Shown: positions 16,886-25,974, counted from the first letter of the stretch. The stretch: DNA of 44,506 nucleotides from Pseudomonadota bacterium (GCA_004193325.1 SEDW01000001.1:1-44506); one strand, 5' to 3'. Numbers and translations are program-made. Notes: a model not told the origin generated them from the letters alone.

Positions 16886-17218
16886 TTAGTTAGGATTTTC
16901 GTAAAAGACATAACTCGTCGAGTAATCGCTTATCTCAAAATATAGCTTTTTTTCGCCCGGATCGACGATGTAATTGAAGTTTGAGTCCATCACCCCGTAG
17001 CCGTAGCGGTAAGCACGTGATTCGTCACCCCCGGTCTGCGCCCCTGTCGTGAGTTTGTCGACACTGATGAAGCGGTACATGAGTTTCCCAGAACTGATGA
17101 CATCGAGAACACCATTGGTGCCGGTCCAGTTCTGAACAGAACGAGAGATTTTATTTTGGGATTCCTGAGTACAGCTCGATAGGGCTAGGAGAAGAAACAC
17201 AGGGACGAGAAATTTCAT
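16886..17218 (-). CDS. Small lipoprotein, unknown function
   Basis: This is a 110-residue predicted lipoprotein. From ATG 17218 the N-terminus is MKFLVPVFLLLALSSCTQ, a textbook signal with lipobox LSSC; GAGGGG lies just upstream. An in-frame extension to 17242 adds nothing signal-like. The mature part is short and beta-rich (GKLMYRFISVDKL, KKLYFEISDYSTSYVFYE), with no motif I can assign. It probably forms a two-gene unit with the hydrolase-like lipoprotein downstream. Confidence 0.7.
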   Translation of the reverse strand: MKFLVPVFLLLALSSCTQESQNKISRSVQNWTGTNGVLDVISSGKLMYRFISVDKLTTGAQTGGDESRAYRYGYGVMDSNFNYIVDPGEKKLYFEISDYSTSYVFYENPN

Positions 17219-17350
17219 AAACCCCTCAATGGCGACTGACAAAATAATAAGACGGGAGGCTTTCAGTTAAAAACCTTCTGACATCTGTTTTATCGCGCTT
17301 TGAATGAAGAGTCTGCAAAAGAAACGGGAAGCGGGGAGGGGAAGGGAGGA

Positions 17351-17368
17351 GGCCCGTAGGTACGGGCC
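17351..17368. terminator. GC-rich hairpin after the bactofilin gene
   Basis: GGCCCGTA and TACGGGCC pair perfectly around a 2-base centre, 25 bases after the bactofilin stop. No T-run follows on the minus strand, so it may be a stabilising 3' hairpin rather than a true intrinsic terminator. The rest of 17219 to 17392 shows only a purine-rich stretch. Confidence 0.45.
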
Positions 17369-17392
17369 AGCTAACTTAGGCTCAAAGCCCGA

Positions 17393-17902
17393 TTAAACAT
17401 TGATTTCAGGAACTCTGCTGTTGGCATCATTTGCTTTCAACGCCTCATTGGAATGCAAGGTTGCTCCAATGAGTGGGTTATTAAAAGCTTCGGAGGTATC
17501 CGTGAGAGTGTGGCGATCATTAAGTCTGGTGCCATCCATTTTCGTGCGACCGTTGAACTGCGCACCTTCCTGAACGACGAGCGACGAAGTATGAATATCG
17601 CCTTCGAATACACAGGAACTGCTGAGTTCAACTTTACCAGTTGCCTCGAGAGTGCCTTTGAAATGGCCTTGGATAACGATGTCTTCAACGCGACATTCCG
17701 CGTTAATGATCGCACCTTCTTCGACGATTAGCAGACCTTCGGAGATGACCTCACCTTCGACCTTGCCACCAATTCTTGTACTACCCTTGCAGTAAAGCTT
17801 GCCCGAAAAATGACAACCGTTCGTGATGATGGTAACGGCAAAATCTTTCAGATGATCGCGTCTGCTGAGGTTCGTACCTCCTTTTTTCTGTGGACTAAAC
17901 AA
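17393..17902 (-). CDS. Bactofilin (polymer-forming cytoskeletal protein)
   Basis: This 169-residue protein has the bactofilin core of short repeating beta-helix turns: GCHFSGKLYCKGSTRIGGKVEGEV, GLLIVEEGAIINAE, DIVIQGHFKGTLEATGKVEL, SCVFEGDIHTSSLVVQEGA (shown in parts). A charged N-terminal tail and a disordered C-terminal tail flank it, as usual. Bactofilins polymerise without nucleotide at the inner membrane and scaffold cell-shape or polarity proteins. The start is TTG at 17902 with AGGAG 8 bases upstream. It is divergent from the 18003 gene across 100 bases. Confidence 0.93.
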   Translation of the reverse strand: MFSPQKKGGTNLSRRDHLKDFAVTIITNGCHFSGKLYCKGSTRIGGKVEGEVISEGLLIVEEGAIINAECRVEDIVIQGHFKGTLEATGKVELSSSCVFEGDIHTSSLVVQEGAQFNGRTKMDGTRLNDRHTLTDTSEAFNNPLIGATLHSNEALKANDANSRVPEINV

Positions 17903-18002
17903 GGCTTTTTCTCCTTTTTTAAAGTCTGGGATACCGGTCTGTCTTTTTCCCAGCTACATTGAACATGGTAGCATTGTTTTCCTGACGCAATGAGAGAAAA
18001 AG

Positions 18003-18707
18003 ATGCCGAGCAAACTCATGGGCCCTGACTTCGAAGATTTCACGATTACGAGCGAAAATCTACGCTGGTTGCACGCCTGTCGCTGGGAGGGGTCACACGC
18101 AGAGGCCTTTGCGCAGGAGAGGGTTGCTTTCACCCATTCGTTTGGCAAAGTTCCTAACTTGGTCAAAAGCAAAACTCAAAGCTCACCGACTGTGACCTCG
18201 CGCTGGATACTCGTCGGTGACGACGACAAGGCCTTGGCCTGGGCCGAACTTCAGACCTTTCCACTGCAAATGTATAAGCTCGGAATTCTCATATGGGGAT
18301 CCGTTGCAGACGTGACTTTCGATGAAGTGAGCCTTCGTCGTCTTATCAGCTTCTGTTTCATTGTGGGGAAGTTTGACCATTTGAAGATCGCGGCATCAAC
18401 TCAAACGGAGTCCAGGATTCTTGAGACCTATAGCGAGAGCGTGGGGGATCGGAAGGATACGTACGGTCTCACAGCAAAGCCCTGGTATCCGGGATCTGTA
18501 GGTCTGACTCGAATTGAAAGCTTGGATTTGGCCAGGGATGAGTGGCTGAATTCGCCGGTGTCCTACGATCAAAGCAAAGACCTGCAGCACATTCAGCTCA
18601 GAATAGAGCGTTTTGAGAAGTCTCAGGCTCTCTTGAAACCAAAAAGAAAAAAGCGAGGCATCATTGCTCGCTTTCTACGTCCAAAAATAGATGACCCTCT
18701 CTTTTGA
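18003..18707 (+). CDS. Unknown protein divergent from the bactofilin gene
   Basis: I do not recognise this 234-residue protein. It has no signal peptide or transmembrane segment. The middle (SRWILVGDDDKALAWAEL, then KLGILIWGSVADVTF) has the beta-strand spacing of an acyltransferase-like fold, but no acetyl-CoA loop is visible, so that is only a guess. The C-terminus is very basic (KPKRKKRGIIARFLRPK). The start at 18003 has GAGAG 6 bases upstream. It is transcribed away from the bactofilin gene from a shared 100-base region, so the two may be co-regulated. Its stop lies inside a strong hairpin. Confidence 0.7.
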   Translation: MPSKLMGPDFEDFTITSENLRWLHACRWEGSHAEAFAQERVAFTHSFGKVPNLVKSKTQSSPTVTSRWILVGDDDKALAWAELQTFPLQMYKLGILIWGSVADVTFDEVSLRRLISFCFIVGKFDHLKIAASTQTESRILETYSESVGDRKDTYGLTAKPWYPGSVGLTRIESLDLARDEWLNSPVSYDQSKDLQHIQLRIERFEKSQALLKPKRKKRGIIARFLRPKIDDPLF

Positions 18708-18718
18708 AGGAGAGGGTC
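18693..18718. terminator. Hairpin spanning a stop codon between convergent genes
   Basis: GACCCTCTC (18693 to 18701) pairs with GAGAGGGTC (18710 to 18718) around an 8-base loop that includes the TGA of the plus-strand gene. It lies 10 bases from the stop of the convergent minus-strand gene. T-runs are weak on both sides. Confidence 0.5.
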
Positions 18719-18727
18719 TCATCTCAT

Positions 18728-19057
18728 TTATTCGCCGTCATCAGTTGCAGCGCCTTCAGGAACGAACTCGCCGTCCTTCGGATACCACTTCTGGAGGGCC
18801 AATATCATTTCGTTTGCTTGTTTCGCGCTCGAAATGTTGAACTTACTCTGCTGGCGATACACGCCATTGCGTTTCTGGTACCGACGAATAGAGACCTTTG
18901 AAGGACCGTATTCCTCAGTATTCTTATCAAGTTCCTGATAAAGGAACATGATCGTAGTCCAGCTACCGCGAGTAAGAACGTTCTTATCGAGTTGCTTGAC
19001 GACTATTTTGTCGTCTTCGGTGTACTCGATATCAATTGCATCTATAGTTTCAGCCAT
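18728..19057 (-). CDS. Small acidic protein, possible PC4-like single-strand nucleic-acid binder
   Basis: This is a 109-residue acidic protein with no export signal. The stretch SKVSIRRYQKRNGVYRQQSK followed by a helix (AKQANEMILALQKW) resembles the strand-turn-helix pattern of PC4/YdbC-type transcription cofactor domains. The similarity is by eye only and moderate. The C-terminus is short, acidic and probably disordered. GAGGAG lies 10 bases before the ATG at 19057. It follows rpsI by 86 bases on the same strand and may be the tail of the rplM-rpsI unit. Confidence 0.6.
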   Translation of the reverse strand: MAETIDAIDIEYTEDDKIVVKQLDKNVLTRGSWTTIMFLYQELDKNTEEYGPSKVSIRRYQKRNGVYRQQSKFNISSAKQANEMILALQKWYPKDGEFVPEGAATDDGE

Positions 19058-19143
19058 ACGGTCGTAGCTCCTCGTAAGTGAACCTCAGTCCCCAACATCT
19101 GATGAAGACCGAAGTAAAATCCACTAACGATCTTAGCGTCAAA

Positions 19144-19539
19144 TTAGCGCTTAGAGAACTGGTAGCGTGCACGGGCTGATTTCTGACCGTACAATTTACG
19201 TTCTTTCTTCCTGGAATCGCGGGTAATTAGGCCTTCAGCCTTAAGTACAGTACGATTTTCTGGATTCAGCTCAGCGAGAGCGCGACTGACAGCATGGCGT
19301 ATTGCGCCTGCTTGTCCGTTCAATCCGCCGCCGACTACATTGACGATCATGTCGAACTTATCGACGTTGCCTGTCAATTCGAATGCTTGGCGAACGATCA
19401 TTTTTGAAGTTGCGCGCAAGTAGTACTCTTCAATATCACGCTTGTTGATAGTGATTTTGCCCTTGCCAGGCTTCAAGTAGATACGCGCGATAGCGGTCTT
19501 GCGTTTGCCGATAGTATGAATAGTACCCTTGGTAGCCAT
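19144..19539 (-). CDS. rpsI: 30S ribosomal protein S9
   Basis: This is a 131-residue S9. The N-terminus [23 protein letters not shown] is typical. The C-terminus, [12 protein letters not shown], ends with the basic tail that reaches the P-site tRNA. It lies 3 bases downstream of rplM, the near-universal rplM-rpsI pairing, and is cotranscribed with it. Confidence 0.98.
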   Translation of the reverse strand: MATKGTIHTIGKRKTAIARIYLKPGKGKITINKRDIEEYYLRATSKMIVRQAFELTGNVDKFDMIVNVVGGGLNGQAGAIRHAVSRALAELNPENRTVLKAEGLITRDSRKKERKLYGQKSARARYQFSKR

Positions 19540-19542
19540 TGC

Positions 19543-19992
19543 TTATCCTTCCTTGCCCAAACGAGTTGGCTGAGAAGCCACTGGCTTTTGCGCTTCGTGA
19601 GGGTGTTCAGTACCCGCGTAGATCTTGACGTTGCCAAGAACTTTGCGGCCGAGCTTGTTATGCGGCAACATGCCTTTGATAGCATGCTGAAGAATGCGCT
19701 CAGGCTTGTTAGCAAGCACGTCTTTAGCGGCAGTTTGTTTGATACCACCAACGAAACCAGAGTGATGATAGTACATCTTCTGAGTCCATTTACGGCCGGT
19801 AAACTTAACCTTGTCCGCGTTGATGATTACAACATTGTCGCCACAATCAAGGTGCGGAACGAAATTGACTTTGTGCTTGCCACGTAGAACGCGAGCAACC
19901 TCAGAAGCCAAACGGCCGACGGTTAGATTGTTAGCATCGAAGAGAACCCACGATTTTTTGATGTCTGTGGGCTTAACGCTGGTGGTTTTCAT
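19543..19992 (-). CDS. rplM: 50S ribosomal protein L13
   Basis: This is a 149-residue L13. WVLFDANNLTVGRLASEVA near the N-terminus and the later KHKVNFVPHLDCGDNVVIIN and GMLPHNKLGRK (read in parts) are the family landmarks. It is the first gene of rplM-rpsI. A good promoter at 20191 to 20220 predicts a leader of about 190 bases. In E. coli this operon is regulated through its leader, but I see no recognisable L13 site here. Confidence 0.98.
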   Translation of the reverse strand: MKTTSVKPTDIKKSWVLFDANNLTVGRLASEVARVLRGKHKVNFVPHLDCGDNVVIINADKVKFTGRKWTQKMYYHHSGFVGGIKQTAAKDVLANKPERILQHAIKGMLPHNKLGRKVLGNVKIYAGTEHPHEAQKPVASQPTRLGKEG

Positions 19993-20190
19993 GGAAATCT
20001 ACTCTCCAGTTGTCGTGTGCACGCTCGTCAAAGCATGAGGGATGTCGCATGAATCAGAATTTCTTGCCTTACCCAGCTAGTCGGCAAACTTAAATTCTGT
20101 TGCGCGTGGTCCTTCTCATCAGCCAAGTCTGCGTGTTATTTCCTAAAGGAACGCTTAGCTTTATCGTCTCTACGCACTCTAGAGGCCCGG

Positions 20191-20220
20191 AATATAGCCG
20201 ATGACTGACAGGATGGTCAA
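20191..20220 (-). promoter_or_regulatory. Sigma70 promoter of rplM-rpsI
   Basis: On the minus strand TTGACC (20215 to 20220) and TATATT (20191 to 20196) are 18 bases apart, both close to consensus. The predicted start near 20184 leaves an rplM leader of about 190 bases (19993 to 20184). I see no gene in that leader. Confidence 0.7.
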
Positions 20221-20262
20221 TACATTGTTACTACCGGGACGCGCCTAGTTTGAGAAAGCCTC

Positions 20263-21645
20263 TTAAAAATGAATTCCCTGCGGATAACGAGGGAACGGAA
20301 TGACATCGCGTATATTTGCCATTCCCGTAACGTACTGTACGAGGCGCTCGAAACCGAGGCCAAATCCAGCGTGCGGAACTCCACCAAACCTTCTCAGATC
20401 GATATACCAGGATAAATCCTCAGGAGCGATATGGAAATCTCGCATTCGACTCTTTAGAACGTCGATTCGATCTTCGCGCTGAGAACCACCAATGATCTCA
20501 CCAATACGAGGCGCTAGAACATCCATAGCTGCTACAGTTTTGCCATCGTCGTTTAGACGCATGTAAAAGGCTTTAAAGTCTTTCGGATAGTCGGTGACTA
20601 TGACCGGCTTCTTAAAGATAACTTCGCAAAGGTAGCGTTCGTGTTCTGTTTGAAGGTCAATTCCCCATTGAACGGGATATTCAAACTTGGCGCCGGAGCT
20701 CAAGAGCTCTTTCACAGCATCCGTATATGTAATGCGGCCAAACCCCTCATTCGCGAGTGCGGCAATTTGTTCTACAGAAGAGTTTTTATAGAAGTTGCCG
20801 AGAAAGTCCAGCTCGTCGGGGCAACGTTTGACGATCTCCGCAAAGACGTAGCGAAGGAAATCTTCGGCGAGGTTCATATCATCTTTAAGGTTGGCAAAAG
20901 CCATCTCTGGCTCGACCATCCAGAACTCTGCCAAATGGCGGGTTGTGTTCGAATTCTCAGCACGAAAGGTTGGACCAAACGTGTAGATGTCGCCGATGGA
21001 AAGAGCCAGAGCCTCTCCGTTTAACTGACCGCTCACCGTGAGGTGGGCCTTCTTACCAAAAAAGTCCTGCTTAAAATCGATCTCGCCTTTCGCGTCGCGA
21101 GGCAATTTGTCTAGCGGCAGAGTGGTCACTTGGAACATCTCGCCAGCGCCTTCGGCATCCGAAGCCGTGATCAAAGGAGTGTGAGCCCACTGAAAGCCGC
21201 GCCCCTGAAAGAACTCATGAACGAGAACAGCCAATTGGTTACGGACACGAAAGACCGCACCGAAACTATTCGTACGGCCACGAAGGTGAGCAATCTCACG
21301 CAAGAATTCAAGGGTGTGACCCTTTTTCTGCAAAGGATATTCTTCTGGAGAGGCGCCATAGATCTCAAAGCTGTCAACATGGACTTCCATATCCTGGCCT
21401 TTGCCCTGGGAAGTCTTGAAAACACCTTCAACGCGAAGGGAAGCGCCGGTACCGAGTTCATTCAACTTGGCAAAGTCAGGGTTCTGCCCATCAACCACGA
21501 GTTGAAGGTCTTTTTGGGTGGAACCGTCATTGACGACGAGAAAAGCCACATTCTTTGAGACGCGTTTGGATCTTAGCCAGCCGAAGATCGTGACCTGTTG
21601 GTCTTCTTTGGCTTCCGCTAGGAGATTTTTAATACGTTGGCGCAT
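20263..21645 (-). CDS. asnS: Asparaginyl-tRNA synthetase
   Basis: This 460-residue class IIb synthetase charges tRNA-Asn with asparagine. An N-terminal OB fold (VTIFGWLRSKRVSKNVAFLVVNDGS, in parts) binds the anticodon. The catalytic domain has motif 2 FRAENSNTTRHLAEFWMVEPE and motif 3 GLGFERLVQYVTG. The C-terminus FPRYPQGIHF is characteristic of AsnRS. It ends 270 bases before rplM, which has its own promoter, and begins 36 bases after the first glycosyltransferase stop. Confidence 0.97.
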   Translation of the reverse strand: MRQRIKNLLAEAKEDQQVTIFGWLRSKRVSKNVAFLVVNDGSTQKDLQLVVDGQNPDFAKLNELGTGASLRVEGVFKTSQGKGQDMEVHVDSFEIYGASPEEYPLQKKGHTLEFLREIAHLRGRTNSFGAVFRVRNQLAVLVHEFFQGRGFQWAHTPLITASDAEGAGEMFQVTTLPLDKLPRDAKGEIDFKQDFFGKKAHLTVSGQLNGEALALSIGDIYTFGPTFRAENSNTTRHLAEFWMVEPEMAFANLKDDMNLAEDFLRYVFAEIVKRCPDELDFLGNFYKNSSVEQIAALANEGFGRITYTDAVKELLSSGAKFEYPVQWGIDLQTEHERYLCEVIFKKPVIVTDYPKDFKAFYMRLNDDGKTVAAMDVLAPRIGEIIGGSQREDRIDVLKSRMRDFHIAPEDLSWYIDLRRFGGVPHAGFGLGFERLVQYVTGMANIRDVIPFPRYPQGIHF

Positions 21646-21681
21646 AGACTTCCCTCTCTTTAAGTATCGATCCCCAAGGTC

Positions 21682-22908
21682 TCAAGGCGTGACTGTGTAT
21701 CGGGCTGCTGCGGCTTCGGCCTTCCGTAGATAGTCCTTTTCCCGCAGCATCATTTCTTTCCATTTGGCAAAAGGCAGGCTGTTGTCACCCTGACCCTGAT
21801 GCGTCTCACAATAAACTTCGTAATATACCGCGAGAATATTTCGCGCAACTCTGTACCAGTTAAACTTTTTTACCTGCTCGTACCCGCGTGCCCGCATCTC
21901 ACGACGGAGAAGCGGATCTCTGACGATCAGCGCCAGAGTTTCCGCCAGTTGATCACAATCGTAAGGGCTAACCATGAGGGCAGCATTCCCGACGACTTCA
22001 GGTAGAGAACTGGTATTCGAAGTAACGACCGGTGCTCCGCTCGCCATCGCTTCGAGCGGAGGCAAACCAAAGCCTTCGTAAAGACTTGGGTAAGCCACTG
22101 CCTGAGCTTGGCGATAATACTGGCGCAGCTCCTCGTCACTCACAAAACCTTTAAAAACCACATCCTGATGATAGGTCTTGATCTGAAGCCTTACGTCGGC
22201 GAAAAGCGGACTCTCGCCCCCAATAAGAACGAGCTTGGTCTTCAGGTCCGGGTTCCGCGTACGCATTCTTTCGAAAGCTTCAATGAGATTGCCGATATTT
22301 TTGCGAGGCTCCAAAGAGCCTACATAGAGAATGTAATCGGATTCCGTCACGCTCTCGGTCGAGTTCGTTTCCCGGGCGCCGAAGGTCTGGTCCACGGCCC
22401 AATAGATCAGCCGCACCTTGCTTGCATCCACATTATAAAATTGCAAAAGATCGTTTCGCGAGTTGTTGCTGTTGGTGATAACGCGCGTGGCTTTCTTAGC
22501 GAGTCTCGGAATGGCGATATTATAGGCGGTGTGAAAGGTATAGCTGTACCACTGAGGATTCACGACAAAACAAAGATCGTGAATATGAACAACGGAAGCC
22601 CCCGAATAAAACATCGGAGCCATGTTTGCCGGGGAATGAAGGATATCGATTTTGTGCTTTTTCGCGAGCTTTGGCAGAACAAATTGTTCCCAAAGATGAT
22701 TTCTCAGGTTGCCGCCGACCTTGAGAGGGCTCGTGACAAGGGTGACATTAGGATACTTGCGCCACTCCTCAGCCTGATCTTCGCCAGTAAAAAGCACATA
22801 TTCATTCTCTTGATCTATATCAAGCAACGTTTTTACCAAGTTATAGGCGGCTCGCTGTACACCGGTACGCTTCGCCACCAAAAACCGGCCGTTAATTCCT
22901 ATACGCAC
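21682..22908 (-). CDS. GT4-family glycosyltransferase
   Basis: This is a 408-residue GT-B glycosyltransferase. The N-terminal domain begins [20 protein letters not shown]. The C-terminal nucleotide-sugar domain has [18 protein letters not shown] and the EX7E signature in [18 protein letters not shown]. The acceptor and donor cannot be read from sequence; cell-surface polysaccharide or glycolipid synthesis is the usual role. I prefer the GTG at 22908, because GAGG lies 6 bases upstream and the sequence then matches the start of its neighbour. An in-frame GTG at 22920 has no ribosome site. It lies 30 bases after the second GT4 gene. Confidence 0.92.
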   Translation of the reverse strand: MRIGINGRFLVAKRTGVQRAAYNLVKTLLDIDQENEYVLFTGEDQAEEWRKYPNVTLVTSPLKVGGNLRNHLWEQFVLPKLAKKHKIDILHSPANMAPMFYSGASVVHIHDLCFVVNPQWYSYTFHTAYNIAIPRLAKKATRVITNSNNSRNDLLQFYNVDASKVRLIYWAVDQTFGARETNSTESVTESDYILYVGSLEPRKNIGNLIEAFERMRTRNPDLKTKLVLIGGESPLFADVRLQIKTYHQDVVFKGFVSDEELRQYYRQAQAVAYPSLYEGFGLPPLEAMASGAPVVTSNTSSLPEVVGNAALMVSPYDCDQLAETLALIVRDPLLRREMRARGYEQVKKFNWYRVARNILAVYYEVYCETHQGQGDNSLPFAKWKEMMLREKDYLRKAEAAAARYTVTP

Positions 22909-22938
22909 AGTAAACCTCACTCAAGGACAAAGCTGCTT

Positions 22939-24078
22939 TCACGAACCTTCGACGAGATCAAGCAGTCCGGATTTGAGCTGCACAGAATTCTCACAGAGTT
23001 CATAGACTTCAATGGTCTTTTCAATCATCCGGTCCCAGGAAAAAGTCTTGGCGTGACCGATACCCTTTTTCTTGAGCTGCTCACGCAGGACTTCGTCATA
23101 GACACCGCTCTCAAGCGCTGCGGCAATGGCCTTATAGTCGAAAGGATTCGCGAAAATCGCATTGTCCCCGACAACCTCTGGCAGACTCGATGAACGGGCA
23201 ACGACGACTGGAGAACCGCAAGCCAGCGCTTCCAGCGGAGGAAGACCAAAACCTTCATAGGTCGAAGGATAAACAAAGAGGTCTGTGAGCGAATAGACTG
23301 CCGGCAGATGCTGCTCTTCGATAAACTTCGAGAAATAGACGAGATGTTTTTTTCCGTAGTTCTCGGCGATTCGAATGAGATTGGCGTCTGTGGGGCAGGC
23401 CAGGACCAAAGGAATTTCCACGTTGGAATAGCAATAGGCCCGAACGAGCTGATGCACGTTCTTATGCGGCTTGTTATTCGAAACACAAAATATAAAGCGA
23501 TCTGGCAAACCGTAGATGTCGCGGACATATTCCAGATAAAACTTGTCCTCGACCGGCTTATAATCTTCCGACACACCGTTGTATGTGACGAAAATTTTGT
23601 CCGGATCGATCGCGAGTGTGCGGACGATTTCCTTCTTACTGAATTTACTCACTGTAAGAATATACTTGGATCGCTTGATACTGCGCTGCACCACGATCTG
23701 ATAATACATCTGGTGAAAGAGCGTATAAAATTGTGGAAGAACCATGTGGTTCAAATCGTGGATGGTCATGACCATTGCACAAGGCACGAAGACCGGCCCG
23801 ACAAACGAAGGCGTGTGAAAGAGATCGATGTTCAGCCGCTTGAGAATCTGCGGCAACTCTCGTTGTTCACGCACACTAATCCATGGCGAATTGGCATTCA
23901 CCAAATGAACATGGGAAGGCCATACGGTTTGTTCCAAGGGCGAACCCTTGTTGATCAACACATAAAAATTGTGTCGAGACGCGGCAACTCTCAGGCCTTC
24001 TAATAGTTGGTAAACATAGCGTGCAATACCATGCATGCTGCCCTGACGTATCATCCGGGCATCAATTGCAATCCGCAC
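22939..24078 (-). CDS. GT4-family glycosyltransferase
   Basis: This is a 379-residue GT-B enzyme. It begins MRIAIDARMIRQGSMHGIAR, a common GT4 opening. The C-terminal domain has FCVSNNKPHKNVHQLVRAY and [18 protein letters not shown] with the two EX7E glutamates. The start is GTG at 24078 behind an AGGAGG site. Both GT4 genes share the same architecture and may descend from a duplication, but they are clearly diverged. They probably act in sequence on one surface glycan. No wzx, wzy or other export genes are in view, so the pathway is unknown. Confidence 0.92.
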   Translation of the reverse strand: MRIAIDARMIRQGSMHGIARYVYQLLEGLRVAASRHNFYVLINKGSPLEQTVWPSHVHLVNANSPWISVREQRELPQILKRLNIDLFHTPSFVGPVFVPCAMVMTIHDLNHMVLPQFYTLFHQMYYQIVVQRSIKRSKYILTVSKFSKKEIVRTLAIDPDKIFVTYNGVSEDYKPVEDKFYLEYVRDIYGLPDRFIFCVSNNKPHKNVHQLVRAYCYSNVEIPLVLACPTDANLIRIAENYGKKHLVYFSKFIEEQHLPAVYSLTDLFVYPSTYEGFGLPPLEALACGSPVVVARSSSLPEVVGDNAIFANPFDYKAIAAALESGVYDEVLREQLKKKGIGHAKTFSWDRMIEKTIEVYELCENSVQLKSGLLDLVEGS

Positions 24079-24257
24079 AGTTCCTCCTGCGTGTCATGAC
24101 CAAAAGCTCTATTTCTTTACGCCCTCGAAAGTCTAGCCAGCCTTCATCCCCATGACCACTCTATTCGTCTTTTCATTGAGAATGGGAGGGAGCGGCTAGG
24201 ACAATATTTCATAGCCTCTTAATCCCGCGAACGACGCGGCGCTGGCGAGAGGCGCGA

Positions 24258-24286
24258 TTGAGTTCACTCTAAAGGTAGGTTATGAT
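24258..24286 (+). promoter_or_regulatory. Sigma70 promoter of the phosphodiesterase/hydrolase pair
   Basis: TTGAGT (24258 to 24263) and TATGAT (24281 to 24286) are separated by 17 bases, with a predicted start near 24293 and the ATG at 24339. The remaining 24079 to 24257 should also hold the divergent glycosyltransferase promoter, which I could not identify. Confidence 0.65.
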
Positions 24287-24338
24287 TAGGCGAAAGCAAG
24301 ACAAAGACTCTCTTTCTCTTGTTTTTTGAAGGAGCTTT

Positions 24339-25133
24339 ATGAAAGTCATTGCCCATCGTGGCGCCTGTACCGAAGCCCTGGAAAACAGCTGGTCTGCGTT
24401 CCGTACTGCCGTCGAAATCGAGGCGGATCGCATCGAGTTGGATGTTCATCTCACCGCGGACAATCAGATCGTTATTTTGCATGACGAAGATCTGAAACGT
24501 ACGGCCGGTATCGACAAAACTTTAAGACAGTTGAGCCGAGCTGAAATCAAGCAAACGATTCGCCTGAGCAATGGCGAAGAGGTTCCTTTTCTCGATGATG
24601 TTTGCGAAGAACTTCTTTCGAAAATAGAAATCAACGTTGAAATTAAAGCGACAGGCCTCGGCATTGTTGAAGCCGTAGGCAAACTTCTCGCGACGCATCC
24701 CCTCGCCGATCGCATCGTCATCTCGAGTTTCGATCGAGACACCTGTGCTGCCACCGCAAGGCTTTTTCCTAAGCTTAGAGTTGCCCTGCTCTGGGACAAA
24801 TACCTTTGGCTTCCGGGCTCTTTCGAAATGGGTCCACTGCGATTCATGAAAAAGCATGGTATTCGCATCTATCATCCTGAGGCCAAACTCCTCACCCCTG
24901 CTATGATGCGAGTGGCCAAAGATCGTGGCATTGAAGTGAATCCCTACGTCGGTCTCCGCGATGAAAACAATCGCGAACAGTTATGGTCTTATCTCATGAC
25001 GGTCGGAGTGGAAGGCCTATGCACAAACTATCCGAGACAAATGAAACTTTGGCTGAAAGAGGCACAGGACGATGAACTCCGCTTCCAAAACAACCCCCTC
25101 CTGGTCGGTCAAACACCTAAAGTCCCCAGTTGA
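24339..25133 (+). CDS. Glycerophosphodiester phosphodiesterase
   Basis: This 264-residue GDPD-family enzyme cleaves glycerophosphodiesters to glycerol-3-phosphate and an alcohol. The catalytic AHRG (residues 5 to 8), ELDVHLT and ILHDEDL carry the conserved His, Glu, Asp and His, and NVEIKA is the later acidic strand. No signal peptide is present, so it is cytoplasmic like UgpQ. GAAGGAG lies 5 bases before the ATG. The last 62 bases overlap the start of the next gene in another frame. Because the C-terminal LCTNYPRQMKLWL segment closes the barrel, the overlap falls in a variable tail. Confidence 0.94.
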   Translation: MKVIAHRGACTEALENSWSAFRTAVEIEADRIELDVHLTADNQIVILHDEDLKRTAGIDKTLRQLSRAEIKQTIRLSNGEEVPFLDDVCEELLSKIEINVEIKATGLGIVEAVGKLLATHPLADRIVISSFDRDTCAATARLFPKLRVALLWDKYLWLPGSFEMGPLRFMKKHGIRIYHPEAKLLTPAMMRVAKDRGIEVNPYVGLRDENNREQLWSYLMTVGVEGLCTNYPRQMKLWLKEAQDDELRFQNNPLLVGQTPKVPS

Positions 25134-25974
25134 TGGCATCAGCATTCGCTACGCGACCCGCGGTAAAAAGAATGCGAAGACTCGCATCCTCTTTCTCAAT
25201 GGCCGAAGTGAGTGGATTGAGAAGTACGAGGATCTCCCTGAAAGCACAAAGTTCGCTGAGGATTCCCTTTGGGTCATGATGGATCATCGTGGGCAAGGCG
25301 CCTCAGAAGGCGCGCGTAGCCATGTAAAATCCTATGATCACTTTGCCAAAGATGTGTCTGCTGTTGTGTCGGAAAGCTTTGGCGATCAGCCTTTTACCAT
25401 CATCGCCCACTCCATGGGCGGCCTCATTGCTCTCTACGGGACCGTAAAAGACATTCTGAAGCCAGATGGATTGGTCCTCTGTTCTCCGCTATTCGGCATC
25501 ATCTCACCGATGCCGATGGCAATCGCCAAAGTCCTGGCCAGGATCCTGTCTCTGACTCCACTCGCCGGCCGCCCCACCGGTGCCGGATCCGATCGCCGTA
25601 AAACCTTTAGCGGCAATCCTTTAACAAGTTCCAAGCGAAGATTTCGCGCGTTAACCGAAGGCCCTTACAAGGCTCAGTCGCCTACTTTCGCCTGGGTCCA
25701 TGCGACCTTTGCAGCAAGCGCTGTCATTTATAATAAGAATAATCTGAAGAAGCTGAAGATTCCGGTCTCGATTATCGTTGGGGACCAGGAAGCCGTTGTG
25801 GATCGATTCGTTTACCAGCTGTGGATAGATCGATGGCAGGAACTGTCGGGCAAAACTGCAAAGTTTAAGCTTGTACCAGGAGCTCAGCACGAGCTCCTGA
25901 ATGAAGCGGATCGCTATCGTAAGATCGCAATTACGTTTATCAATCAGTCGATTATTTCACCCAAGAAGAAATAA
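25072..25974 (+). CDS. Lysophospholipase/monoacylglycerol-lipase-like alpha/beta hydrolase
   Basis: This is a 300-residue serine hydrolase. The oxyanion region is LFLNGRSEWIEKYEDL. MMDHRGQGASEGARSH matches the PldB/monoglyceride lipase group, and the nucleophile elbow is AHSMGG. The acid is probably in VGDQEAVVD, and the histidine is in GAQHELLNE. It has no signal peptide. It overlaps the phosphodiesterase gene by 62 bases, and I saw no later start that keeps the first strand. Pairing with a GDPD suggests stepwise breakdown of lysophospholipids to fatty acid, glycerol-3-phosphate and headgroup. That is inference. Confidence 0.9.
   Translation: MNSASKTTPSWSVKHLKSPVDGISIRYATRGKKNAKTRILFLNGRSEWIEKYEDLPESTKFAEDSLWVMMDHRGQGASEGARSHVKSYDHFAKDVSAVVSESFGDQPFTIIAHSMGGLIALYGTVKDILKPDGLVLCSPLFGIISPMPMAIAKVLARILSLTPLAGRPTGAGSDRRKTFSGNPLTSSKRRFRALTEGPYKAQSPTFAWVHATFAASAVIYNKNNLKKLKIPVSIIVGDQEAVVDRFVYQLWIDRWQELSGKTAKFKLVPGAQHELLNEADRYRKIAITFINQSIISPKKK

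Noticed and set aside
22108-23193. Plus-strand open frame of 361 codons opposite the two glycosyltransferases
   Set aside because: It spans the antisense of two unrelated-frame genes and their junction, with no motif or start signal.
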